Positions 1 to 7,455 of a stretch of DNA of 11,568 bases are shown piece by piece. A program made the translations under genes and the position numbers. Positions within the stretch are counted from its first letter, which is position 1, and every line of letters starts with the position of its first letter. The notes below the pieces were generated by a model, which was not told where the DNA came from, ran no database searches, and saw nothing but the letters and a program-made list of their open reading frames with translations. Origin of the DNA: an uncultured Flavobacteriales bacterium (GTDB lineage: Bacteria > Bacteroidota > Bacteroidia > Flavobacteriales_D > Sanyastnellaceae); assembly GCA_937996585.1 (NCBI GenBank), contig CALKUW010000021.1:1-11568 (forward strand). Direction: 5' to 3'.

Positions 1-92
1 TAGGAGATCCGTTGGCCGTGGCCACGGGAGGAAATGTGGTCACCCTCCGCAAAGAGCAGGCAGACCTCATGTGGGTCGAGCCGATCAGCTGA
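1..92 (+). CDS. feoA: FeoA C-terminus (ferrous iron transport protein A), 5' truncated by window edge
   Basis: Only the last 29 codons are visible, read in the frame whose codons begin at base 3 and stopping at TGA 90-92. The peptide opens with GDPLAV, has TLRKEQA in the middle and ends WVEPIS. This matches the end of FeoA, a small SH3-like protein that works with FeoB in ferrous iron uptake: the family has a GDP-hydrophobic turn followed by an LRK-(E/K)-(A/D) strand, as in the E. coli protein. The gene runs toward feoB and the two stops overlap by 8 bases, whereas feoA normally lies upstream of feoB on the same strand. It could instead be the FeoA-like tail domain of a DtxR-type regulator, but LRKE is more typical of free-standing FeoA. 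The assignment rests on a short peptide. Confidence 0.72.
   Translation, partial: GDPLAVATGGNVVTLRKEQADLMWVEPIS
85..92. other. Palindromic shared stop of convergent feoA and feoB
   Basis: The sequence TCAGCTGA is its own reverse complement. On the plus strand its last three bases are the feoA stop; on the minus strand the same bases give the feoB stop, and both proteins therefore end in Ser encoded by AGC. The flanking bases do not extend the palindrome into a stem, so I do not call it a terminator. Confidence 0.8.
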
Positions 93-2190
93 GCAGGGCG
101 AACGTGCCCCACGCCGCGAAGTAGGCCAGCAGCGTCATGCCGACCGCCTGCATCGCGGCCAGGTTCCAGCTGCCCAATTCCTGTCGCACGATGGCGATGG
201 TCGAGATGCACTGCATGGCCAGCATGTAGAACACGATGAGCGACATGGCCGTGGCGGCCGTCAGGATGGGCTGCCCGGTTTTCGGGTTGCGCTCCGTGGC
301 GAGCCGCTCCTTGAGCTGTCCGATCCCCTCGTCGCTGTCCGGAGCGGCATAGAGGGTGGCCATGGTGCCGACAAACACTTCGCGAGCGGCAAAGGAGGCG
401 ATGAGGGCGACGCCCATCCGACCGTCGTAACCCAGCGGGGCAATGACCGGTTCGATGAAGGCACCGAGCCGGCCGGACCAGGAGGCGTCCATCCGGGCAG
501 CCTGCCAATCCCGCTCGGCCTGTTCCTGTTCCGCTCCAGAAACGGCTTCCACACGGGGTTGGTGGACATCATCGACCTCCCCGAACCCGCCGGGCGCCGT
601 GTTGGACAGTACCCATAGGATGATGGAGACTACCACGATGACCTTGCCCGCCCCTTCCACGAATCCCCTTGCTTGCATCCAGACCTGTTCGAGTGTCCGT
701 TTCATCGAAGGCACCCGGTAGGGCGGCCACTCCTGCAGGAAGTGGGTGGGAGCGGATGCGGGTATCCCCTTGTTCAGGATCCAGGCCATCATCAGTCCCG
801 CGAACAATCCCGCCGCATAGATCCCGAAGAGGAAGACGCCCTGCAGGTTGAGCCAGCCGCCGGGCCCCCAAGGTTGGGAGGGTACGACGAATCCGATGAG
901 GAAGAGGTACACCGGAAGCCGGGCTGAGCACGTCATCCACGGTGTGATCAGGATGGTCAACAAGCGCTCGCGCTTCCCGGGAATCGTCCGGGCCCCGAGG
1001 ATGGCAGGTATGGCACAGGCGAACCCGCCCAGCAAAGGAATGGCCGAACGGCCGTCCAACCCCAGGGCGCGCAGCCAGCGGTCGTTCATGAAGGCAACCC
1101 GCGTCATGTACCCGCTTTCCTCCAGCGCAGCGATGGCTCCGAAGAGCAGGGCAATCTGGGGGACGAAGATGACGACGCCCCCAAGGCCGGCAAGGAGGCC
1201 ATCGACCAGCAGGTCCGTCCACCATCCCGAAGGCAGGGCGCTGCGGCACGCTTCCATGAGGCTGGCCATACCGGCGTCGATGAGGTCCATGGGCCAGGTC
1301 GCCCAAGAGTAGACGGCCTGGAAGATGAGGAAGAAAATCCCCATCAGAATGAGCAGGCCGGCGAAACGGTGCGTCAGGACCCGGTCGATGCGGGCGGTGA
1401 TCGAACGGCTGGCAGGGGGGTTCTGGCCCAAGGTCCGTGTGGCGATCTCACGCACCTGGCGGCTGCGATGTGCCGCCTCGCCCAATTGGAGTTCGGCTGA
1501 GCCACATCCCGTAGCCGCCCTTGCCGCTTCGAGCGCGTCCACGTTGTCCCGGGACAGCCATTCCGGGGTTTCCCCGGAAGTCACCAGGAGTTCCACCCCC
1601 GCAGCACCGAGGTGGGGGAGGGCGGCATTGAGCGATGCGAGGTCGACCCTGGTCCGCCAACCGCGTGCACCCGGATCGAGGCGCGTCTCGCCACTGGGTC
1701 GGGGCAATCCGTCCGACATCACCTCGAGCAAGGCCTTCGTACCGGTCCCCTTCAAGGCGTGCACGGCGAGAACGGGGCAGCCCAAAGCTTCCTCGAGGGC
1801 GGAACGGGACCAGCTCGTGGGCGCGGTCTCATTGACCACCACGACACTGGGCATACCCAATTCGAGGACCTGCAGCGTGAGGTAGAGGTTGCGCTTCAGG
1901 TTGGCGGCATCCAGCACGAGGACCACGCCGTCAGGTCGGTGGGGGTGTTCCGGGTTGAACAGCGCGTCCCGGGTCACAGCCTCGTCCGGCGCTTTGGGGT
2001 ACATGCTGTAGGTTCCCGGGAGGTCCACCAACGAAATCCGGCCGTCAGGGGTCAGGGAAGGCTTCACCTCTGCCACGACGGGCTCCACGGTGACCCCCGG
2101 CAGGTTGGCCACCTTGGCGCGAGAACCGGTCAGGAGGTTGAACAATGAAGTCTTCCCGCAATTGGGATTTCCGATCAACGCATACTTCAT
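85..2190 (-). CDS. feoB: Ferrous iron transporter FeoB with a degenerate G4 motif
   Basis: This is a 701-residue inner-membrane Fe(II) transporter of normal family length, with an N-terminal G-protein domain and a C-terminal membrane domain. Visible GTPase motifs are G1 GNPNCGKTS (7-15), the G2 Thr in PGVTVE (31-36) and G3 DLPG (56-59). G4 should be N-x-x-D but reads NETA (120-123), so the guanine-selecting Asp is missing. A G5-like HALKG follows at 144-148. Membrane segments begin near residue 278. They include the conserved FVPQIALLF (342-350), GGFACAIPAI (388-397, with the gate Cys), MTCSARLPVY (419-428) and a late AAREVFVGTMATLY stretch. The start chosen is MKYALIGNPN, because the G1 strand begins there and its ATG overlaps the upstream stop as ATGA. 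An upstream in-frame ATG would add 17 unrelated residues. It is the last gene of the minus-strand run. Confidence 0.95.
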   Translation of the reverse strand: MKYALIGNPNCGKTSLFNLLTGSRAKVANLPGVTVEPVVAEVKPSLTPDGRISLVDLPGTYSMYPKAPDEAVTRDALFNPEHPHRPDGVVLVLDAANLKRNLYLTLQVLELGMPSVVVVNETAPTSWSRSALEEALGCPVLAVHALKGTGTKALLEVMSDGLPRPSGETRLDPGARGWRTRVDLASLNAALPHLGAAGVELLVTSGETPEWLSRDNVDALEAARAATGCGSAELQLGEAAHRSRQVREIATRTLGQNPPASRSITARIDRVLTHRFAGLLILMGIFFLIFQAVYSWATWPMDLIDAGMASLMEACRSALPSGWWTDLLVDGLLAGLGGVVIFVPQIALLFGAIAALEESGYMTRVAFMNDRWLRALGLDGRSAIPLLGGFACAIPAILGARTIPGKRERLLTILITPWMTCSARLPVYLFLIGFVVPSQPWGPGGWLNLQGVFLFGIYAAGLFAGLMMAWILNKGIPASAPTHFLQEWPPYRVPSMKRTLEQVWMQARGFVEGAGKVIVVVSIILWVLSNTAPGGFGEVDDVHQPRVEAVSGAEQEQAERDWQAARMDASWSGRLGAFIEPVIAPLGYDGRMGVALIASFAAREVFVGTMATLYAAPDSDEGIGQLKERLATERNPKTGQPILTAATAMSLIVFYMLAMQCISTIAIVRQELGSWNLAAMQAVGMTLLAYFAAWGTFALLS

Positions 2191-3389
2191 CGCGCGATCC
2201 AGGATTCCGGGTTCAGGGGGGTGCTGCCGCTCGCGTCCCACACTTCGAAGTGGGCGCGGTGTCCATTGCCGAGGTCGAGCACGGAGCCGAGCCGTTGCCC
2301 TGTGATGACGTCCTGCCCATCCGACACGACCACCTGTGCGAGGTTGGCGTAGACGGTGCGGTGGGATCCGTGGTCCACCATGACGACCATGCCGCCACCG
2401 GGAATGGAGATGACGTTGGAGACCCGACCGCTGAAGACGGCGGATACGGCCGCGCCTTCACCGGTCGCGATATCGACCCCCCTCCGTTCGATCTTGATGC
2501 CGGGCAGGGTGGGGTGATTGTGCGTACCGAAGCGGCCGACCACGACGCCTTCCGACACCGGCCACGGCAGCTTGCCCTTGTTGGCCTTGAATTCGGCACC
2601 GATGACCTGTCCTTCAGGGGTAGCAGCGAAACCGGCCTCACCACTGGAAGCGCGCCGCGCCTCTGCAATGATGCGGTCGATGGCCTTGCCCAACTCCGCC
2701 CGTCGGGCTTCCTCCCGGGCCAGCTGGTCCTTGAGTTCGCGCTCCTGAGAACGCAGCTCGGACAGGAGCACTTCCTGCCTGCGGGCACCCTGCCGGGCAG
2801 CGTCCCTTTCCGAACGCAGTTCGCCCTCCACGTCCACCAGCGAGGCGCGTTCCCGGCGCAGGGAATCCAACTCCCCGCGAAGCGATGCCGTGGAAGCCGC
2901 AATCATATCCGCCTGCGCCCTCCGCGAACGGCCGTACTCTTCGATCAACAGCAGCCTCCTCAGGACCTGCACGGCACCTTCGGCGTCCAGCAGAAGGCTC
3001 CACAGGGCGTCTTGGCTCTCGAGCCTGGCCGCAAGCCGGATCATCCCGGCGTATTCCTCCTTGAGTGCGCGCAATTGCTCATCGGCCGCCTCCACGCTCG
3101 ATTTGCGTGCGTCGAGCCGCTGCTCGGCCCGGCGGCGCTCCCTTTCGAGGTTGGAGAGGAGCTGTTGTCGCAAGGCGAGGTCCTCCTTGAGGATGGCCAA
3201 TTCCCCCGTCGTCCGCTGCTGGTCGTCCCGGGCCGATTTGAGCAGGGCCTGTGTCGCGGCGATGCGCGCCGTGATGGCCGCTTTCTCGGCCTCGAGCTCG
3301 GCCTGGCTGTTCTTCTGTGCAGCACCCTGCAGCGCGCAACAACACAGCACCAACGCAACGAGTCCGGTGAAAGCGCGATCAGAAACCAT
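2187..3389 (-). CDS. EnvC-like murein hydrolase activator: coiled coil plus degenerate LytM/M23 domain
   Basis: The 400-residue protein starts with an export signal (hydrophobic core about 8-20, with three successive Cys). A long Arg/Glu/Leu-rich coiled coil follows (about 28-248), and a LytM/peptidase M23 domain fills about 275-400. In active M23 enzymes zinc is held by H-x-x-x-D and H-x-H. Here the first His is Arg (RRGVD, 302-306) and the first His of H-x-H is Arg (RAH, 378-380), while D306, H340 and H380 remain. Loss of these ligands together with a coiled coil is the design of EnvC, which activates amidases in the periplasm instead of cutting peptidoglycan; that role is inferred here. 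The start overlaps the DUF4292 gene by 11 bases and the stop overlaps feoB as ATGA. The three Cys do not form a good lipobox, so a soluble periplasmic protein is more likely than a lipoprotein. Confidence 0.9.
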   Translation of the reverse strand: MVSDRAFTGLVALVLCCCALQGAAQKNSQAELEAEKAAITARIAATQALLKSARDDQQRTTGELAILKEDLALRQQLLSNLERERRRAEQRLDARKSSVEAADEQLRALKEEYAGMIRLAARLESQDALWSLLLDAEGAVQVLRRLLLIEEYGRSRRAQADMIAASTASLRGELDSLRRERASLVDVEGELRSERDAARQGARRQEVLLSELRSQERELKDQLAREEARRAELGKAIDRIIAEARRASSGEAGFAATPEGQVIGAEFKANKGKLPWPVSEGVVVGRFGTHNHPTLPGIKIERRGVDIATGEGAAVSAVFSGRVSNVISIPGGGMVVMVDHGSHRTVYANLAQVVVSDGQDVITGQRLGSVLDLGNGHRAHFEVWDASGSTPLNPESWIAR

Positions 3390-4275
3390 CCCTCAGCTCG
3401 AATTCTTCGGGGATTTCAAACGGCATCGGGTACTCCTTGTCGTAGCGGGCGCGCAGGATTTCTATGGCGACACTGTGTGCTCCGGAGGGCGACGAAATGA
3501 TCAGTTCCGTCCGGTGGGGAATCCAACCGCCGGCTTCGGGCTCGAAACTGCCGTGCCCGATTTCTACGGACCGGCCGTTGTAGAGGTCGTCGAACTTTGT
3601 CCGGGTCAATTGGTAACCCAACCCATCGAACCAGTATCGCTTCACGAGCAGGTCCTCGTCGTCGGAACGGCTGAGGACGCGTTCCTGCACTTCCGGAGTG
3701 GCCTCCACGGACAGGCTGTCCTCTGGGTTGATCTCCTTCTCCTTCACCCCGACCAGCCGTCGGACACGCCGCTTGTATTTGCTGATCAGCAGGTGTTCCC
3801 GCCCATCGACCTTGGACACGTATTTGCTGTCCTCATCGAGCAGGTTGATGGCCTCGCCCGTGATGATGCGCTGTGCCATTTCGTAGGACAGCTCTGTGAC
3901 GAGCAGGCTGTCGAAGGCAGCATAGGTGCCCAGGTATCCGAACCGGTTTCCAGGCACCTTGGACAGGAACCGCACGGAGTCCTTCGTTAGGACGATGCGC
4001 GCGGCCTCGACTCCGAGGGCAGGCGTGATGCTCATCCAGATGGCAGAGTCCCGCCGCATGCGGGCATTGACCTTGAAGGAGTTGCGGTCCCCTGCGATGT
4101 CCGCTTCCACCTGCATGCGCATGGCGGCCCATTGGGGCTGGGCATTGGTCGCCAGGTGCTTCCTGAGGATGGCACTGGCGCTTTCCGAGCGGATGGGCTT
4201 CCCACGCTCCAGGCGGCGCATGTTGGTGCATCCTGTGGCAATGACCACGGCCAGGAACAGGCACACTCCCCTCAT
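3379..4275 (-). CDS. DUF4292 family lipoprotein
   Basis: The protein has 298 residues and begins MRGVCLFLAVVIATGC, a short lipoprotein signal with lipobox ATGC and lipidated Cys16. This start is preferred over an upstream ATG because it gives a clean signal and an ATGA overlap with the preceding TPR gene. The mature part alternates strands and short helices. It includes W-x-S-I-TPALGVEAARI (about residue 80-95), a region typical of DUF4292, and ends with charged segments around PEEFELRDGF. I recall DUF4292 as a Bacteroidota envelope lipoprotein of unsettled function. Its repeated strand pattern would suit a lipid-binding half-barrel of the LolA/LolB kind, but that is only a guess from layout. 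Its place between a TPR lipoprotein and an EnvC-like protein supports an envelope role. Confidence 0.85.
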   Translation of the reverse strand: MRGVCLFLAVVIATGCTNMRRLERGKPIRSESASAILRKHLATNAQPQWAAMRMQVEADIAGDRNSFKVNARMRRDSAIWMSITPALGVEAARIVLTKDSVRFLSKVPGNRFGYLGTYAAFDSLLVTELSYEMAQRIITGEAINLLDEDSKYVSKVDGREHLLISKYKRRVRRLVGVKEKEINPEDSLSVEATPEVQERVLSRSDDEDLLVKRYWFDGLGYQLTRTKFDDLYNGRSVEIGHGSFEPEAGGWIPHRTELIISSPSGAHSVAIEILRARYDKEYPMPFEIPEEFELRDGF

Positions 4276-5993
4276 TCTTCGCCCAGCTTTGGTTGGAGGT
4301 TCGTTGGGTCGCCACCCGCTGCCAGTGCCGCACGCCATTTCGCCTTGGCTTCCTCCGTCCGACCGAGGGTGGACAGGATGTCTCCGGCGTGTTCGAGTAC
4401 GGTGGCGGAAGGACGTTCACCTTCGTGCGCCAGGGCCAATTCGATCCAGGTCAAGGCTTCCTCGGCATCACCGTCCCGGAACAGCGCCCACGCATAGGTG
4501 TCCTCGAAATTGGCGTCACCCGGTGACAGGGCCACCACCCGCGCCGCCATTTCCACGGCCCGGGCGGTTTTTTCGCCCCGCACCGCCAGATAGTAGGCGT
4601 AGTTGTTGAGGGCCAGTATGTTTTGCGGATTCACCTCGATGGCCAGCTCGAACCAGTCATCCGAGGTGGGATGGTCCCGTTGTTCATGGGCAATCTGCGC
4701 GAGCATGGTCAACACGTCCGACTCGAAGTCCGGGCGGTCCACGATGAGGTTGCGGGCCATCTTCAATTGGCGCTCGGCACTGCGGTATTCGCCGGTTTCC
4801 ATGTAGGCCATGCCCCGGAAATAGGGGAAGACGGGCAGGTTGGGGAACATGCTGCCCGCGCTTTCGGACAGGCCATTGAGCCGCTCCCATTGTCCGGTAG
4901 AGATGGCCAACTGGCAAGCCTCCAGCCAGCGTTCAGCCGAATTGGCGTCCCTTTCCAAGGCCTCTTCGAGTGCGGCGAGTGCCCCTTCCGCATCGCCCTG
5001 TATGTCGAGTAGGGCGGCGCGGAGCTCCAGAGGTTCGGCGGCTTCGGGGTGGGCCTGCACGAGGAGGTCGACCAGACGCCCGGTCTCCGGCCGCAGGTCT
5101 GCTTGGATTTCGGCCAGTTCGATGTAGGTCCAGGCGATGTCCAATTTCTCTTCGAGGGGCACGCCGGGGGCGGTGAAGGCCGCACGGACGTGCTCCCTGG
5201 CCGCGTCCGTCTCGCCCTTTGCGGTGAGCACGTGCGCCCATTCGAGGTGCAGCCGGCCATTGCCGGTGCGCTCGAGTGCGTTGCTCAGGACGGATTCCGC
5301 CTCTTCCGAGCGACCGAGGGTATTCAGGATGCGGGCGCGTTGCAAGGGTGCCTCCACGACCTCGGGAAAATCGCGCTCGAGATCTGCCAGGTTGCCCAGG
5401 GCCTCGTCCAGCTTGCCGGCAGCCATGTTCAACCGGTGCCGCTCCAGGTGCCATTCGGCATCCGGTCCCCACTCCTTCTCCAGCACGTCCACTACTTCTA
5501 GGGCCTCCCCATAACGGCCTTCCGCCGCTCGGAGGTCGAGCAGCATCATGGCGGCGACGTCGTCCTCGGGCTTGTTCACGAGCAGCCATTCCAGCGCTGC
5601 ATCGGCCTCAGCATTGCGTCCGAGCTCGAGGGCAATCTCGGCGAGCTCCCTGCGGTACCAGGGGTTCTCGCCATCGAGTACCACGGCCCGTTCCACGGCA
5701 GTCATCGCTGCCGTCCATTGGCCTTCCATCCGTTCGATCCGCGCCAGTTCGAAGTGCACGACGGCCGCTTCGGGCGCCGCATCGAGGCAGGCGAGCAGCG
5801 ATTCCCGGGCGCCGGTGCGGTCGCCCTTGACCTTGGCCACCTGTGCTGCGTAATAGGCGTTGTGGAAATCAGGGTCGACCTGTTCCAGGCCCTCGGCATC
5901 GGTCGCCATCCCACCACCGAGGACGCTACATCCTCCGACGAGCAGCGCGGCCATCGCCAACCATGCGCAGCGGTATGTGGTCCGCAGGATCAT
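4272..5993 (-). CDS. TPR-repeat lipoprotein
   Basis: This 573-residue protein has a lipoprotein signal ending LLVGGC (Cys22) and then an almost continuous array of tetratricopeptide repeats. Helical A/G/Y-spaced units recur about every 34 residues: for example, A-x-x-ERMEGQWTAAMTAVERAVVLD near 85-107, LDIQGDAEGALAALEEALERD near 328-349, and the most canonical, ALNNYAYYLAVRGE (461-474) followed by DTYAWALFRDGDAEEALTWIELAL (498-521). TPR arrays are protein-binding scaffolds; the partner is not evident from sequence. The product is probably attached to a membrane facing the periplasm. The ATG overlaps the stop of the nucleotidyltransferase gene as ATGA, and the stop overlaps the DUF4292 start in the same way, so the three are very likely co-translated. 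Confidence 0.9.
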   Translation of the reverse strand: MILRTTYRCAWLAMAALLVGGCSVLGGGMATDAEGLEQVDPDFHNAYYAAQVAKVKGDRTGARESLLACLDAAPEAAVVHFELARIERMEGQWTAAMTAVERAVVLDGENPWYRRELAEIALELGRNAEADAALEWLLVNKPEDDVAAMMLLDLRAAEGRYGEALEVVDVLEKEWGPDAEWHLERHRLNMAAGKLDEALGNLADLERDFPEVVEAPLQRARILNTLGRSEEAESVLSNALERTGNGRLHLEWAHVLTAKGETDAAREHVRAAFTAPGVPLEEKLDIAWTYIELAEIQADLRPETGRLVDLLVQAHPEAAEPLELRAALLDIQGDAEGALAALEEALERDANSAERWLEACQLAISTGQWERLNGLSESAGSMFPNLPVFPYFRGMAYMETGEYRSAERQLKMARNLIVDRPDFESDVLTMLAQIAHEQRDHPTSDDWFELAIEVNPQNILALNNYAYYLAVRGEKTARAVEMAARVVALSPGDANFEDTYAWALFRDGDAEEALTWIELALAHEGERPSATVLEHAGDILSTLGRTEEAKAKWRAALAAGGDPTNLQPKLGEE

Positions 5994-6997
5994 TCGGAGG
6001 CGGAGAAATCACCGAGGCTCAGGTCCTCGCTTCGACGGGAAACCACGGCGTGGTTGCCGATCATGGAACCGGCGAGGTTGACACCGGACAGGCTGCTGTC
6101 ACTGCCGATCAGGCTGTCGCTCAACACGCTCCGCTCCACCACGGTGCGGGGACCGATGGTGACGCGGGGCCCAACGATGGACCCCCGGACAACCGCGCCA
6201 TCCTGGATGATGCAGGGTGGGATGATCACGCTGTCCTCCACTGTGGCCTCGGGTGAGGCGGTGGCTTTTTCGCCCATGAATTCGAGCATGCGGCCGTTCG
6301 TTTCCACGGTAACCTGGCGGTTGCCACAGTCCATCCAGGCGCTGACTTCGCCCGGGAGGAAACGGGCGCCTTGGGACGTCAGGGCGCGGAAGGCATCGGG
6401 CAATTGGTATTCACCCCCTTTCATGGCCTCGGCTCCGTTGTCGATGAGGCCTTGGATTTCCCGCTGCAGGGCAGCGCCGTCACTGAAATGGTAGATGCCG
6501 ATCATCGCCAGGTTGGAAACGGGCGTTTCGGGCTTTTCCGCATACTCGGCGATGGTGCCCTCCGCATCCAGCACCACCACGCCGAATTGGCGAGGGTCCT
6601 CGATGCGCTTGACGAAGATGTGGCCGTCGGCCGCGCCATCCAGCGTGAAGTCCGCGCGGAAAAGGGTATCTGCAAAAGCGACAACGGTTTCACCGTCCAC
6701 CCATTCCCGGGCACACCACACCGCATGTGCGGTGCCGAGCGGCTGGTCCTGGTGGCAAATGTGGCCCTGGGCACCGAGCTGCTCCGCGAGCGAGAGCAGG
6801 TCGGACTCTACCTGTTCCCCGAAATCCCCGATGACAAAGGCGATGTTTTTGAAGGGACGCGGGCTCATGGCGGCGAGGTCCTCCACGAGGTGCTGCACGA
6901 TGGGCTTCCCGGCCACATGCACGAGCGGCTTGGGAACGGTCAGCGTGTGGGGGCGCAGGCGGCTGCCCCTTCCTGCCATGGGAATGATGAGGTTCAT
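5990..6997 (-). CDS. Sugar-phosphate nucleotidyltransferase with left-handed beta-helix tail
   Basis: The 335-residue cytoplasmic enzyme is predicted to transfer a nucleotide from an NTP to a sugar 1-phosphate, giving an NDP-sugar. The N-terminal Rossmann-like domain starts MNLIIPMAGRGSRLRPHTLTVPKP, which holds the NTP-binding loop GRGSRLRP (9-16) and the Lys of PKP (22-24). Further motifs are QPLGTAHAV (85-93), the metal-binding position FAD (108-110), EKPE (154-157) and MDCGN (222-226), whose D223 fits the second metal ligand. Residues about 250-318 have hexapeptide-like repeats (V-I-x-P, A-V-V-x-G, V-T-I-G, S-L-I-G, S-M-I-G) forming a beta-helix. The start given leaves the ATGA overlap with dut and begins at the first strand of the fold; an upstream ATG would add 26 Arg-rich residues. 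Sugar and base specificity cannot be fixed; glucose- or mannose-1-phosphate are the usual candidates. Confidence 0.88.
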   Translation of the reverse strand: MNLIIPMAGRGSRLRPHTLTVPKPLVHVAGKPIVQHLVEDLAAMSPRPFKNIAFVIGDFGEQVESDLLSLAEQLGAQGHICHQDQPLGTAHAVWCAREWVDGETVVAFADTLFRADFTLDGAADGHIFVKRIEDPRQFGVVVLDAEGTIAEYAEKPETPVSNLAMIGIYHFSDGAALQREIQGLIDNGAEAMKGGEYQLPDAFRALTSQGARFLPGEVSAWMDCGNRQVTVETNGRMLEFMGEKATASPEATVEDSVIIPPCIIQDGAVVRGSIVGPRVTIGPRTVVERSVLSDSLIGSDSSLSGVNLAGSMIGNHAVVSRRSEDLSLGDFSASE

Positions 6998-7455
6998 GAA
7001 GTTCCGGTATGGCCGAATCCGCCCGACCCCCTCTCGGAGACGGCGAGTGCGGCAGTGTCTTGCACGGGCGCCCACTCCACCCTGGAATAGGGCGCCACGA
7101 CGAGTTGGGCGATGCGCTCCCCGGGTTCGATGGTGAACGCGGCCTGCCCATGGTTGATGAGGATCACCCCGATGTCGCCGCGGTAGTCCGCGTCGATGGT
7201 ACCGGGTGAATTGAGGACGGTCAAGCCGTGCTTGTAGGCGAGTCCACTGCGCGGCCGCACCTGGGCTTCGTATCCCGGGGGCAGTTCTATGTGGAGCCCG
7301 GTTGGGATCAGCATGCGGGCGCCGGGTTCCAGCACCACGGGCCCTTCCAAGGCGGCCCTGAGGTCCATGCCTGCACTCTGGGGCGTGGCGTATTCAGGCA
7401 GCGCGGCACCTCTGGCCGTGGCCACGCGGACCGTGACTTTCTGGACGCTGCTCAT
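6994..7455 (-). CDS. dut: Deoxyuridine 5'-triphosphate nucleotidohydrolase (dUTPase)
   Basis: This enzyme hydrolyses dUTP to dUMP and pyrophosphate in the cytoplasm, which supplies thymidylate synthesis and keeps uracil out of DNA. The 153-residue length suits the homotrimeric family. All five motifs are present: AGMDLRA (28-34), PRSGLAYKHGL (68-78), NSPGTIDADYRGDI (82-95) with the catalytic Asp and substrate-sensing Tyr, GERIAQLVV (112-120), and the C-terminal arm RGSGGFGHTG (142-151) that closes over the triphosphate. The His in FGHTG, where many species have Ser, is in my recollection common in Bacteroidota. Both ends overlap neighbours as ATGA, with the enoyl-CoA hydratase upstream and the nucleotidyltransferase downstream. 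Confidence 0.97.
   Translation of the reverse strand: MSSVQKVTVRVATARGAALPEYATPQSAGMDLRAALEGPVVLEPGARMLIPTGLHIELPPGYEAQVRPRSGLAYKHGLTVLNSPGTIDADYRGDIGVILINHGQAAFTIEPGERIAQLVVAPYSRVEWAPVQDTAALAVSERGSGGFGHTGTS

Noticed and set aside
13..27. Near-identical short sequence TGGCCGTGGCCACG also found near 7413-7426
   Set aside because: Both copies lie inside unrelated coding frames (feoA plus strand, dut minus strand) and are partly self-complementary GC-rich words; two copies are best explained by chance.
1..70. A minus-strand ORF starting just after feoB (MRSACSLRRV...)
   Set aside because: It is short, cut by the window edge and unlike any family I know, while the same bases on the plus strand encode a recognisable FeoA end.
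60..110. Possible bidirectional terminator between feoA and feoB
   Set aside because: The only symmetry is the 8-base stop palindrome; its flanks do not pair into a stem and no T-run follows on either strand.
2145..3500. Long plus-strand open frame (451 codons) opposite the EnvC-like gene
   Set aside because: Antisense shadow of a Glu/Arg/Leu-rich coiled coil; no domain or signal peptide.
7001..7030. FGHTG in dUTPase motif 5 in place of FGSTG
   Set aside because: I recall His at this position as common in Bacteroidota dUTPases, so it is not a notable change.
6997..7075. Upstream ATG for the nucleotidyltransferase adding 26 residues
   Set aside because: The extension is Arg-rich, lies fully inside dut and precedes the first strand of the fold, whereas the ATG at 6997 gives the same ATGA coupling as the neighbouring genes.
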